Part shown: positions 6,469 to 14,602 of the stretch, piece by piece | Layout of the letters: every line of letters starts with the position of its first letter | Numbering within the stretch: the first letter of the stretch is position 1 | Origin: Acidobacteriota bacterium | GTDB taxonomy: Bacteria > Acidobacteriota > Vicinamibacteria > Vicinamibacterales > UBA2999 | DNA: 37,601 nucleotides | Direction of reading: 5' to 3' | Assembly: GCA_016184455.1 (NCBI GenBank) | Contig: JACPCS010000122.1 | Coordinates: 1 to 37,601, forward strand | Translations under genes and position numbers: made by a program | Notes under the pieces: generated by a model | Seen by the model: the letters and a program-made list of their open reading frames with translations, nothing else | What the model was told of the DNA's origin: nothing | The model's database searches: none

Positions 6469-9362
6469 CAGCGTGGGTCGTAGTGTCCGCCTTCAGGCGG
6501 ACCAGGAGGATCCGGCTGAAGCCGGACGCCACGTACGGGCGGGGCGCTCGGATGCTCGTGAATCGGCTGGCGCTCGTTGTTGTCCTCGGGATTGAGCCGC
6601 CGATACGGGCCGGTGATGGCCTGCGCGCTTTCATCCGCTTTGAAGCGCAGGTACAGGTGTTGTTCCCGCGCCGCCGGCTCCGCCTCGCCCAACCCCCGGT
6701 AGCAGAGCATCAGGTTGTAGTGCGCCTGCAGATCCTCCGGGTCGACTCGTAGCACTTTCGTGAACTCCGCGACGGCATCGCGGAACTGCCGTTTGAGAAA
6801 GAGTACGCGCCCCAGTTGGTTGCGCACCACGCGGTCGCGTGGATACGCCGAGGCGGCTTGCCGCAAGTGCTCGAGCGCCTCGTCGTACCGTCCCTGGCCC
6901 TTGAGCGCCATCGCGAGGAAGAAGTGCGTTCTCGCGAGCGCTGGATTCATAGCGAACGCCTTGCGGAGCACCTCCTCGGCCCCTTCCAGGTTGCCTTCCT
7001 GGACGCGAACGCGCCCGATGTTCACCCAGCCGTCCACGTAATCGGGCTCCGCCTGCGTCACTCTGACGAACGCGGCCTCCGCACCTTTCAGGTCGCCCTG
7101 CAGCAGGAGGCCGATCCCGTAATCGTTCCAGCGCTCGCGCACCGCGGGTGTGACGACGGGCGCCGCGTTGGGCAGCGGCGCGCCGGCGGGACGCACGTCG
7201 AGGATCGCCTCGGCACGCGCCATTTCGGTGACCGGCAGGTCCGGGATGGCCTTCAGGGCGCCTGACACCTTGCGCACCTCGCCCGTGAACAGCCAGCGCC
7301 CCTCGTCATAGCCCTGGTCGAGCGCGAGCTCCCGCTGCGAGGGATCTCGGACGCCGGCATAGGCCCACTGCGTGAACCACCACGCGAACTTGCGGTAGTT
7401 GAGCCGTGCCGTCAGCCTGATTGGCCCCGTCACGTCCTTCGGGATGTCGAGGCGGTAGTGGATGGTATCGGCGGCGCCCGGCGGAATGAGCCGTACGTAC
7501 GCGACCGACCGCGCCGCCCAGGCGTTGCGCTTGTTGATCGGGTTCCCGCGCGCGTCGAGCAGGAGGCTCCGGTACTGATGCGCGCCGCGATCCACCGGTC
7601 CACGGCCGTTTTCGAGCGCGCCGCTGTGAAAGAGGCGGCGGCTGCTCGCATCCAGGGCCTCGAGCTCGACCCACACATCGAAGGCGTCGACCGTCCCCCC
7701 GGGGAAGAAGTGTCCCACCTTCCGTGTTCGCACGACCACCTCGAGCCGCACCGATTCACCGGGACGCACGGAGATCGGTCCGCTGCCGAACGGGCCTTCG
7801 ACCTCCGCCGGCGGCGCGATGAACGCGCGGCGCGCGCCGAAATCGAGCGCCTCCTCGCCGACGGCAAAGGTGCTCGCTGCCGCCGGCTCACCGCTTCCGC
7901 TCGCAATCTCGACAGCCGGCGCAGTCGCCGCCGTTCGGACCAGGCCGAACATGTCGATCGTCACCTGGCCGTCGCGGAGAAAATCCTGCACCGCCTCGAG
8001 CTGGGTGTGGTCGCCGTTGGCGAACGGCACGGCGGTATTCGCCGCGGCGAAGCGGTGCGACCGGACCTTGCCGTCCCTGGCCGCCGGGTCGCTCGAGTCG
8101 ACGAGCGGCATATGGCACTCCTTGCAGGTCTGCGGCGTCGATGGATAGTAGAACGACCGCGCCCCCTCGCCGGAGACGCCCGACGCCTGCCAGTTGTCGT
8201 ACTCGTTGAAGCCGCGGAACCAGCGATACCCGTTCACCGGCACGTCGAGGTGCACCTTGTGACAGCTCGAGCAGAACTCGGCGGTCTGGTCGCGATGGAA
8301 CGGTTTCAGGAACACGTCGCGATGGGGCTGCGGATCCAGCTTCAGCAGCGTATCGTGGGTCGCGCGCAGGATCGGATTGGGGCTGACGGCGAGGTCGTGC
8401 AGCGGCGGATACTCGATCTCGAAGTCGCTCTGCCCCATCGTGCTCTTCACCCGAGTGATGGAGTGACATGACGTGCAGGCCAGGCCTGCCTGAGCCTCCG
8501 GGGTGTCGATCTGCTCTTTGACGGGACGATCGAATCGACCGTTGAACAACATCGCGTGGTCGTGACAGCCGGCGCACCACTTGGATGGCCGGGTGCCCAC
8601 GACGTCCTGCAAGTACTCGACGGTCTTGCGGTACCACTGGTTGTTGAACGACGAGAAGTGGTGCATCGACGAGTTCCACTGATCGTAGATGTCGCGATGG
8701 CAGCGCCCGCACGTCTCACTCGTCAAGAAAAAGTCCGCCGGAATGACGTCGTGGACGTTCGTGTCGGCGGACGAAGGGAAGAACGGGCTGTGCGGCCCGC
8801 GTCCTTCCTCGTTCATGCTGGCGGGCACGACTGCCGGGTTCTCGATTCGATAGCGCTCGCGCCGGCGCGTCTCGTGTTGTGCCCGCACGACCGCGGCCGC
8901 CAACGCGGCCAGGAAAAGGCCGATCACCGCGACGCGGTAGCCCCACACCACCTGCCTCGGCCAGCGGCGTGCGGCGGTGCGCCAGACGTGAACGGCCAGG
9001 AGGATCGAGCCACACGTTGAGAGCGCGATATGGGCGTTGAGCACTGCGCGGTGCGGACGCGTCGCGCCGAGGATGAGGACGGCGCCCCCCAGGACGAAAC
9101 CCGCTCCCAGCCCCAGCGCACCGAGCGCCAGCAACGGGCCCATCCGGGCGTACGTGGTGTCCGCCTTCGGGCGGACCGGCGCGGCGGGCGCCTTCAGGCG
9201 GACGATCGAGAACCGGCGCCGCAATCCCCTCGCCGCTGCAACCGCCAGCGCGAGCCCCAACACCGGGTGCAGCGCGACATTGGCGAAGTACCACAGCGAC
9301 GGGGCGGCGGACGCGGCCAGGTAGGCCGAGTTCAGGAGCAGGAGGACGAAGAGCCGCAGCAT
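6468..9362 (-). CDS. Membrane-anchored pentahaem cytochrome c with C-terminal TPRs
   Basis: The 964-residue protein has five predicted helices at about 1-18, 24-44, 76-99, 106-126 and 139-161. Positive loops at 45-75 and 127-138 put the N-terminus inside and the main body in the periplasm. Five CxxCH c-haem sites follow: C218GRCH, C263AGCH, C296TSCH, C364SSCH and C413KECH. A beta-rich region lies at about 500-700, and TPR repeats at about 740-940. His32 and His111 lie in helices 2 and 4 on the same membrane side and could ligate a b haem, resembling cytochrome b561-type anchors; this is inference. I chose the ATG at 9362 because GGAGAG lies six bases upstream and the first helix begins there. 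A REP-like pair encodes cytoplasmic loop residues about 55-73, and another encodes the last 20 or so residues. It heads the four-gene unit and probably moves electrons from the quinone pool or a substrate. Confidence 0.88.
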   Translation of the reverse strand: MLRLFVLLLLNSAYLAASAAPSLWYFANVALHPVLGLALAVAAARGLRRRFSIVRLKAPAAPVRPKADTTYARMGPLLALGALGLGAGFVLGGAVLILGATRPHRAVLNAHIALSTCGSILLAVHVWRTAARRWPRQVVWGYRVAVIGLFLAALAAAVVRAQHETRRRERYRIENPAVVPASMNEEGRGPHSPFFPSSADTNVHDVIPADFFLTSETCGRCHRDIYDQWNSSMHHFSSFNNQWYRKTVEYLQDVVGTRPSKWCAGCHDHAMLFNGRFDRPVKEQIDTPEAQAGLACTSCHSITRVKSTMGQSDFEIEYPPLHDLAVSPNPILRATHDTLLKLDPQPHRDVFLKPFHRDQTAEFCSSCHKVHLDVPVNGYRWFRGFNEYDNWQASGVSGEGARSFYYPSTPQTCKECHMPLVDSSDPAARDGKVRSHRFAAANTAVPFANGDHTQLEAVQDFLRDGQVTIDMFGLVRTAATAPAVEIASGSGEPAAASTFAVGEEALDFGARRAFIAPPAEVEGPFGSGPISVRPGESVRLEVVVRTRKVGHFFPGGTVDAFDVWVELEALDASSRRLFHSGALENGRGPVDRGAHQYRSLLLDARGNPINKRNAWAARSVAYVRLIPPGAADTIHYRLDIPKDVTGPIRLTARLNYRKFAWWFTQWAYAGVRDPSQRELALDQGYDEGRWLFTGEVRKVSGALKAIPDLPVTEMARAEAILDVRPAGAPLPNAAPVVTPAVRERWNDYGIGLLLQGDLKGAEAAFVRVTQAEPDYVDGWVNIGRVRVQEGNLEGAEEVLRKAFAMNPALARTHFFLAMALKGQGRYDEALEHLRQAASAYPRDRVVRNQLGRVLFLKRQFRDAVAEFTKVLRVDPEDLQAHYNLMLCYRGLGEAEPAAREQHLYLRFKADESAQAITGPYRRLNPEDNNERQPIHEHPSAPPVRGVRLQPDPPGPPEGGHYDPR
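6477..6537. repeat. REP-like element pair R2
   Basis: Two palindromes stand in opposite orientation: GTCCGCCTTCAGGCGGAC at 6485-6502 preceded by gtcgtagt, and TCCGGCTGAAGCCGGA at 6511-6526 followed by cgccacgtac. The flanks, GTAGT on one and its partner GTACGTGGC on the other, match the other elements in the window. The pair lies inside the coding frame of the pentahaem cytochrome gene and encodes a terminal RGVRLQPDPPGPPEGGHY-type peptide. Confidence 0.85.
9149..9205. repeat. REP-like element pair R3 inside a coding region
   Basis: The intact palindrome GTCCGCCTTCGGGCGGAC is at 9159-9176, with the typical flank gtacgtggt to its left. A second half-element, GCGCCTTCAGGCGGAC, follows at 9188-9203. 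Both lie within the cytochrome gene and encode residues about 54-73 (IVRLKAP...VRPKADTTYARMG), a cytoplasmic loop between helices 2 and 3. The reading frame is kept. Confidence 0.85.
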
Positions 9363-9440
9363 CAGCCGCTCTCCACCGTGAATGTGACTCTCGACGCCAG
9401 GTTCCCGTCCCACCCGTATTGCGCCGACGAGGGACCACCC

Positions 9441-9470
9441 GTATACTGACGGCCTTCATACTACGTCAGA
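9441..9470. promoter_or_regulatory. Dyad in the divergent cytochrome/receptor intergenic region
   Basis: A perfect inverted repeat CTGACG-N12-CGTCAG lies at 9446-9469, in the 196-base gap between the divergent cytochrome operon (start 9362) and the receptor gene (start 9559). A GTATAC palindrome at 9441-9446 abuts it; on the minus strand this gives a TATAC that could serve as a -10 element for the cytochrome operon. The dyad is well placed for a shared regulator. No factor can be named. Confidence 0.35.
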
Positions 9471-9558
9471 AGACTCGTCGGCTTCCGACTCGCCTGGCCA
9501 GTCGACCCTGGTATCGGCTTCTTAGATACGCTTCGGGGTTCGGCGAAGGAGGGTTCCG

Positions 9559-12534
9559 ATGAGCATGACCGTTCGGCGTATTCGGAGTGTCGTCCAACGG
9601 CTGATCCTGGTCGGGTTCATGTCGGCGCTCCCCGCCGCCGCGTACGCTCAGGAAGCGACGTTCGCGGGCGCGGTCACCGACGCCACCGGTGCAGTGCTGC
9701 CCGGCGTCACCGTGACGGCCGTGCATGAAGCCACCGGGAACGTCTTTACCACCGTCACCGACGCGCGCGGCGAGTTCCGGCTGCCGGTACGTGTCGGCAC
9801 GTACCGCATCACGGCCGAGCTCTCCGGCTTCACGACGGTGACTCGGTCACTGCAGATCCTCATCGGCCAGACGGTCCCCGTGAACATGCAGCTGGCCCCG
9901 GCCACCGTCCAGGAAACCGTGACGGTCACCGGCGAGGCGCCGCTGGTCGACACGACGGGGTCGACGGTGACCGCCAACATCGACCCGCGGCAGATGGAGG
10001 CGCTGCCGATCAACGGACGGAACTGGATGGACTTGTCCCTGCTGGCGCCGGGCGCCCGCCGCAATGAGTCGGGAGGGTTCGTACAGAACCGACAGGGGTA
10101 CGCACAGACCAACGTCGACGGCCAGCAGGTAACGGTGAACTACCACTCCGGTGGAGATACTGAACAGCCGCATTACAGCCGCGACGTGATCGCAGAGTTC
10201 GAGGTCGTGGCGAACCGGTTCGACGCCTCCCAGGGGCGCTCGAGCGGCATGATCGTGAACGCGGTCACCAAGTCGGGGACCAATACCCTGTCCGGGACGC
10301 TCGGCGGCTACTTCCGGCACGACACCTTCAACGCGAAGGACTTTTTCCGCAACCGGGTGCTTCCCTATCAGAATCAGCAGCTGAGCGGCACGTTCGGCGG
10401 CCCGATCGTCCGGGACCGCATCCATTTCTTCGGCGGCTACGAGTACGAGCGGCAGCCGCGGACCGTCGTCTTCACGAGCCCGTACCCGTTCTTCAACATC
10501 GACCTGCCGGTGACGGACCGCATACACAAGATCATGGGGCGCGCGGATGTCCAGTTCACCCCCCAGCGCCGCCTGTCGGTGCGGGCCTCGCGATCCGACC
10601 AGCAGGTGTTTCTCGGCGGTGGTGCGACCACCCACCCGTCGGCCAGCCGCGATCGAACGTTCGTGAACAACCAGGTCGTCGCGGCCTTCAACCAGGTGAT
10701 CGGCAATCGGACGGTGAACGAGACCAGGGCGAGCTACATGTTCTTCGATCGCAACGAGGACCCCATCGTCCGCTGGCAGGGCGGCAAGTTCCCGCACGCC
10801 CCGGTCGGCAAGGTCGGGGGACCGGCGATCGTCCAGTTGCCCGGCTATACCATCGGTACGTTCTCGCTGGGCATCTCGCTGCCCGTCGCCCAGTTTCGCG
10901 ACGACCTCACCACGTCCTTCACGGCGGCCGGACGCCACGACGTGAAGCTGGGCGGGGAGTATCTGCGTGTCGGGACAGGGATTCGATGGTGTCTGCGGTG
11001 CGATGGCGAGCTGAACCTCCAGGGCCCGGGTGTGCAGGTGCCGGCCGCCCTTCTCCAGCAGCTGTTCCCCGTGTGGGACGATGCGTCCACCTGGAACACC
11101 GAGCCGCTGACCCCCTACACCCGGTGGGTTTTCAACTCGCTGTCGCCAACCAACTTCCGGCAGTCGCACGTGCGGCACATCTTTGCCGGCTGGTTCCAGG
11201 ACGACTGGCGGGCGAACGACACCCTGACGCTCAACCTCGGGATCAGGTACGACATCGATACCAACTCGCATTCAGAGAAGCTCGAGTTCCGCCCCTGGCT
11301 GCCTGGCAACCTCCCCCACGACACGAACAACGTCGCGCCGCGGCTCGGGATGAACCTCCGCCTCGACGACAACACGGTCCTGCGCGGCGGGTACGGGCTC
11401 TTCTTCGCCTTCTCCCCGAACGACGGGGTGCACCAGACGCAGGGCTATTGCTGCGTGCGCTTCGAGTGGCAGATCTTCAACGACGGCAGCCGCGACTTTG
11501 CGAGGTGGGATGGCACGGAGCAGAACAAGGGGTGGTTCCACGGGCCGACGCCGAGCTACGAGACCGCACTCGCGAACGCCTGCGACGTCAACAACGGCGC
11601 TCCGGGCTGCGCGTTCCGGTCGCTCGTCCAGGAAATCAACTATCCCGGGCGGAGGACCTCCTACAGCCAGCAGGCGTCGATCGGGATCCAACGCCAGATC
11701 GGCAACGCCATGTCGTTCGAGACGAACTACGTCTACACCGGCGGCCGCCTCGAGGAAACCGCTAGACAAATCAATCTGACCTACAACCCGGCGACGGGGG
11801 CCAACTATTCCTTCAGCGACATCAGCCGTCGGGCCTTTCCTACCTGGGGTGCCGTGAACTTCGAGCTCCTGGAGGGGTGGTCCAACTACCACGGCTGGGA
11901 CTCCACCTTCACCAAGCGGTTCAGCGACAACTGGCAACTGCTCGCCACCTACACGCTGGCGTACTTCTACGATGCGGAAGCGGTTCCGGACCAGTGGTTC
12001 CTCGGCGACGACGGCATCGTGGCGCGGCGGCCGATCGGCTTCCCGGTCGCGCCGGATCTCGGCGGCGAATATGGGCGGGCGGGGCGCGGAGGCGGGGCGT
12101 TCCCGGCAACCGGGGCAGACCAGCGTCACCGGGCGACGGTGAACGGCATCTGGGATATCGGGTGGGGCGCACAGTTCAGCGGCCTTTACTTCTTCGGCTC
12201 GGGTGAGCGCTGGTCTCCTGTCGTGGGCGCGGACATCCGCAATGTCGGGAGCCTGGGCGAGCAGCGCCTGCGCCGCGACGGCACGATTCTCGAGCGCAAC
12301 AACTTCGTCGCCGACCCGCTGCACCGCGTGGACATGCGGCTCCAGAAACGGTTCTCGCTCGGCGGCCGCGCCAGCATCGACGGGATCTGGGAGGTCTTCA
12401 ATCTGTTCAACTACCGGAACTACGGCACCTATGTGGTCAACGAAAGCAACGCGAATTATGGACAGCCCGCGCCCAACGACAACCTGTCCTACGCGCCGCG
12501 CATGATGCAGTTCGGCCTCCGGTTCGCCTTCTGA
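9559..12534 (+). CDS. Oar-like TonB-dependent outer-membrane receptor, copy 1
   Basis: The 991-residue protein has a signal peptide (cleavage after PAAAYAQ, about residue 31). An N-terminal CarboxypepD_reg-like Ig fold spans about 32-115 (ATGAVLPGVTVTAVHEATG). A TonB-box-like ETVTVTGEAPLVDTT precedes the plug (INGRNWMDLSLLAPGARR), and the barrel ends in the aromatic GLRFAF expected of BAM substrates. It would import a large or scarce substrate across the outer membrane using TonB energy. The start is supported by GGAGGG at 9548-9553, about five bases before the ATG. The protein is closely similar to the receptors at 14603-17557 and 17789-20740 over its whole length. It shares with them a WCLRC motif near residue 480 and an ACDVN...GC cysteine pair, while an extra adjacent CC (QGYCCVRF) is unique to it. 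A CRTAC1 gene follows on the same strand. Confidence 0.92.
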   Translation: MSMTVRRIRSVVQRLILVGFMSALPAAAYAQEATFAGAVTDATGAVLPGVTVTAVHEATGNVFTTVTDARGEFRLPVRVGTYRITAELSGFTTVTRSLQILIGQTVPVNMQLAPATVQETVTVTGEAPLVDTTGSTVTANIDPRQMEALPINGRNWMDLSLLAPGARRNESGGFVQNRQGYAQTNVDGQQVTVNYHSGGDTEQPHYSRDVIAEFEVVANRFDASQGRSSGMIVNAVTKSGTNTLSGTLGGYFRHDTFNAKDFFRNRVLPYQNQQLSGTFGGPIVRDRIHFFGGYEYERQPRTVVFTSPYPFFNIDLPVTDRIHKIMGRADVQFTPQRRLSVRASRSDQQVFLGGGATTHPSASRDRTFVNNQVVAAFNQVIGNRTVNETRASYMFFDRNEDPIVRWQGGKFPHAPVGKVGGPAIVQLPGYTIGTFSLGISLPVAQFRDDLTTSFTAAGRHDVKLGGEYLRVGTGIRWCLRCDGELNLQGPGVQVPAALLQQLFPVWDDASTWNTEPLTPYTRWVFNSLSPTNFRQSHVRHIFAGWFQDDWRANDTLTLNLGIRYDIDTNSHSEKLEFRPWLPGNLPHDTNNVAPRLGMNLRLDDNTVLRGGYGLFFAFSPNDGVHQTQGYCCVRFEWQIFNDGSRDFARWDGTEQNKGWFHGPTPSYETALANACDVNNGAPGCAFRSLVQEINYPGRRTSYSQQASIGIQRQIGNAMSFETNYVYTGGRLEETARQINLTYNPATGANYSFSDISRRAFPTWGAVNFELLEGWSNYHGWDSTFTKRFSDNWQLLATYTLAYFYDAEAVPDQWFLGDDGIVARRPIGFPVAPDLGGEYGRAGRGGGAFPATGADQRHRATVNGIWDIGWGAQFSGLYFFGSGERWSPVVGADIRNVGSLGEQRLRRDGTILERNNFVADPLHRVDMRLQKRFSLGGRASIDGIWEVFNLFNYRNYGTYVVNESNANYGQPAPNDNLSYAPRMMQFGLRFAF

Positions 12535-12563
12535 GTCTCCTGAAGGCGACAGGAAGAAACACG

Positions 12564-12596
12564 CCGCCGGGGACGGCTCGAGGCCATCCCCGGCGG
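12564..12596 (+). promoter_or_regulatory. Stable hairpin next to the CRTAC1 start codon
   Basis: A perfect 10-base stem is formed by CCGCCGGGGA (12564-12573) and TCCCCGGCGG (12587-12596), with a 13-base loop. No T-run follows, so it is not a classic intrinsic terminator. Its 3' arm ends seven bases before the ATG at 12604 and contains the only G-rich stretch able to act as a ribosome site. It may limit translation of the CRTAC1 gene or reduce read-through from the receptor gene. Structure is clear; role is inferred. Confidence 0.5.
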
Positions 12597-12603
12597 GTGC
12601 GTC

Positions 12604-14481
12604 ATGCGTGGCCCCATCCAATCGGCCCGTTTCCCAGCGACACCGAACCGTTGCCTTCTTGTCTGCGTGCTTCTGGGAGCGGCTGGTATCCTCACGGCGG
12701 GCCCCGCTGCCCCTATCGCTGCCAACCAGCGTCCCGCGTCCGACGAGGTGGGCTTCCCGAGATTCCAGGACATTGCAAGCGAGGCCGGGATTGATTTCCG
12801 CCTGGACAGCGGCAGCGAGGGCCGGCTGTTCCTGCTGGAACAGCCGAGCGCCAGCATTCTCCTGATCGATTATGACAACGACGGCTGGCTCGATATCTAC
12901 CTGGTAAACGGGTCGACGCCGGACCGGGTCGACCGGCGTCAGAAGAGCCGCGGGAATCGGCTGTACCACAACAACAGCAACGGCACCTTCACCGACGTCA
13001 CCGTGAAGGCCGGCGTGGCCGGCAGCGGCGCGTGGGGCATGGGCGGCTGCATCGGCGACGTCGACAACGACGGATTCGACGACATCTTCGTCACCAACTA
13101 CGGCCCCGACGTCCTGTACGTGAACGACGGCGATGGAACGTTTCACGACGCGAGCAAAGCCGCGGGCGTCGAAGGCGGCGATCGTTGGCACACTGGCTGC
13201 GCGTTCGGCGACTACGATCGTGACGGGGATCTGGATCTGTACGTCTCCACCTACGCCGACTTCGCGCTCGAGGCGGCCCGAAAAGATCCGCGGGTTCAGA
13301 GGGCGCTGCGGGCCCTGAGACCTCCGCTGCTCGAGCCCTACCGGGGGGCCGGGGCGGCGCAGGTGGCCGGTGACCCTGATCCAACGGCTCGTGGTGCCGG
13401 CGGTACCGGGCTCGACCAAGCGGCCGGTGGTACCGGGTTCGATGCCCTGGGACCGATCCATTATCCCGCCCAGCCGGACGAGCTCTACGAGAACGGCGGC
13501 GGCGGTCGCTTCACGGACGCCAGCGAACGCGCCGGCGTCCGCCGCGTGCAACCGCGCTATGGCTTTGGGGTCGTCTGGGGGGACTATGACAACGACGGAG
13601 ATCTGGATCTCTTCGTCGCCAACGACATGGTTCCGAGTTACCTGTTTCGCAACGACGGCAAGACCTTCACCGAGGTGGGGCTCGCCGCCGGCGTCGCGTT
13701 CGACATGAACGGCAAGGCGCCGTCCGGCATGGGCGCCGACATGGCCGACTACGACAACGACGGGAACCTGGACATTACCGTCACGAACTTCTCCGGCGAG
13801 TACAACTCACTCTACCGCGGCACTGGAAAGGATCTGTTCATCGATGCGGCTGCGGAGGCCGGCCTCGTGGAACCGACGCTGCCGTTCCTGGGCTGGGGGA
13901 CGCAGTTCGTCGATCTCGACCTGGACGGCTTTCAGGATCTCGTCGCCGTCAACGGCCACGTATACCCGCGCGCGGACAACATTCCCCGCCTGAAAAGGAT
14001 CGGGGCGGGCTACCGGCAACGTGCGCTGCTGTTCCGCAACCGCCGCGGCGGAACCTTCGAGGAAATCGGCGCAACGCTTGGCCGGCCGTTCGCGGACGTG
14101 CACGGCGCCCGCGGCCTCGCCGCCGGGGACCTGAACAACGACGGGCAGATGGACCTCGTGATCGCGAATCAGGAAGAGCGGCCCTCGGTCTGGGTGAATC
14201 GGGGTGTGCCTGGAGGCAACTGGCTGCTCATCAAGCTTCGCGGCACCTCGTCCAACCGCTCCGCCATTGGGGCCCGGGTCACGTTGCGGGTCGGCGGTCG
14301 TTCGCAGATGCGCGAAGTCAAGAGCGGCGGCAGCTACCTGTCTCAGAGCGACTTGCGGGTCCATTTCGGGCTCGGAGCGGCCACCGGCGTCGACGAGCTC
14401 AGGATTCGCTGGCCGTCCGGCCGGGTTCAGCTCGAATCCCGAATCCCCGTCAATCAGATCACCACGATTGTGGAGAAGTAG
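12604..14481 (+). CDS. Secreted CRTAC1 family protein (FG-GAP plus ASPIC/UnbV)
   Basis: The 625-residue protein has a probable signal peptide (hydrophobic LLVCVLLGAAGILTAGPAAP, cleavage near 40). Calcium-loop FG-GAP repeats follow (DYDNDGWLD, DVDNDGFDD, DYDRDGDLD, DYDNDGDLD, DYDNDGNLD, DLDLDGFQD). An ASPIC/UnbV domain closes the protein (NRSAIGARVTLRVGG...FGLGAATGVDELRIRWPSG). Residues about 220-285 form an Ala/Gly/Pro-rich insertion in the place where relatives carry a cysteine-containing propeller loop; it includes two near-identical 20-base DNA units. It lies 69 bases after the receptor gene on the same strand, so the pair may be co-transcribed. The start is the only ATG that includes the signal peptide, but its ribosome site is weak and sits in a hairpin. 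Function is unknown beyond an extracytoplasmic beta-propeller. Confidence 0.88.
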   Translation: MRGPIQSARFPATPNRCLLVCVLLGAAGILTAGPAAPIAANQRPASDEVGFPRFQDIASEAGIDFRLDSGSEGRLFLLEQPSASILLIDYDNDGWLDIYLVNGSTPDRVDRRQKSRGNRLYHNNSNGTFTDVTVKAGVAGSGAWGMGGCIGDVDNDGFDDIFVTNYGPDVLYVNDGDGTFHDASKAAGVEGGDRWHTGCAFGDYDRDGDLDLYVSTYADFALEAARKDPRVQRALRALRPPLLEPYRGAGAAQVAGDPDPTARGAGGTGLDQAAGGTGFDALGPIHYPAQPDELYENGGGGRFTDASERAGVRRVQPRYGFGVVWGDYDNDGDLDLFVANDMVPSYLFRNDGKTFTEVGLAAGVAFDMNGKAPSGMGADMADYDNDGNLDITVTNFSGEYNSLYRGTGKDLFIDAAAEAGLVEPTLPFLGWGTQFVDLDLDGFQDLVAVNGHVYPRADNIPRLKRIGAGYRQRALLFRNRRGGTFEEIGATLGRPFADVHGARGLAAGDLNNDGQMDLVIANQEERPSVWVNRGVPGGNWLLIKLRGTSSNRSAIGARVTLRVGGRSQMREVKSGGSYLSQSDLRVHFGLGAATGVDELRIRWPSGRVQLESRIPVNQITTIVEK

Positions 14482-14486
14482 CTCTG

Positions 14487-14600
14487 CCAGCTGGTAGGTG
14501 GTAGCCGGTAGGCGGTAGCCGGTAGGCGGTAGCCGGTAGGCGGTAGCCGGTAGGCGGTAGGGACGGGCTACCAGCTACCGGCTACAGGCTACCGGCTAGG
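14487..14600. repeat. GGTAG-type repeat array, locus B, forming a convergent hairpin
   Basis: Four tandem copies of the 14-mer gtagccggtaggcg and variants run from about 14501 to 14559, followed by an inverted segment (ctaccagctaccggctac). GTAGCCGGTAG at 14501-14511 pairs perfectly with CTACCGGCTAC at 14575-14585. The array exactly fills the 121-base gap between the convergent CRTAC1 and receptor genes, so its RNA can fold on either strand and may act as a two-way terminator. No T-run is present. Confidence 0.75.
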
Positions 14601-14602
14601 TG

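Noticed and set aside
9149..9205. Frame damage in the cytochrome gene caused by the REP pair
   Set aside because: The frame stays open and the positive loop fits the predicted topology, so the gene is treated as intact.
14487..14600. CRISPR-like short repeats
   Set aside because: Units are contiguous 7/14-base repeats without unique spacers and no cas gene is present.
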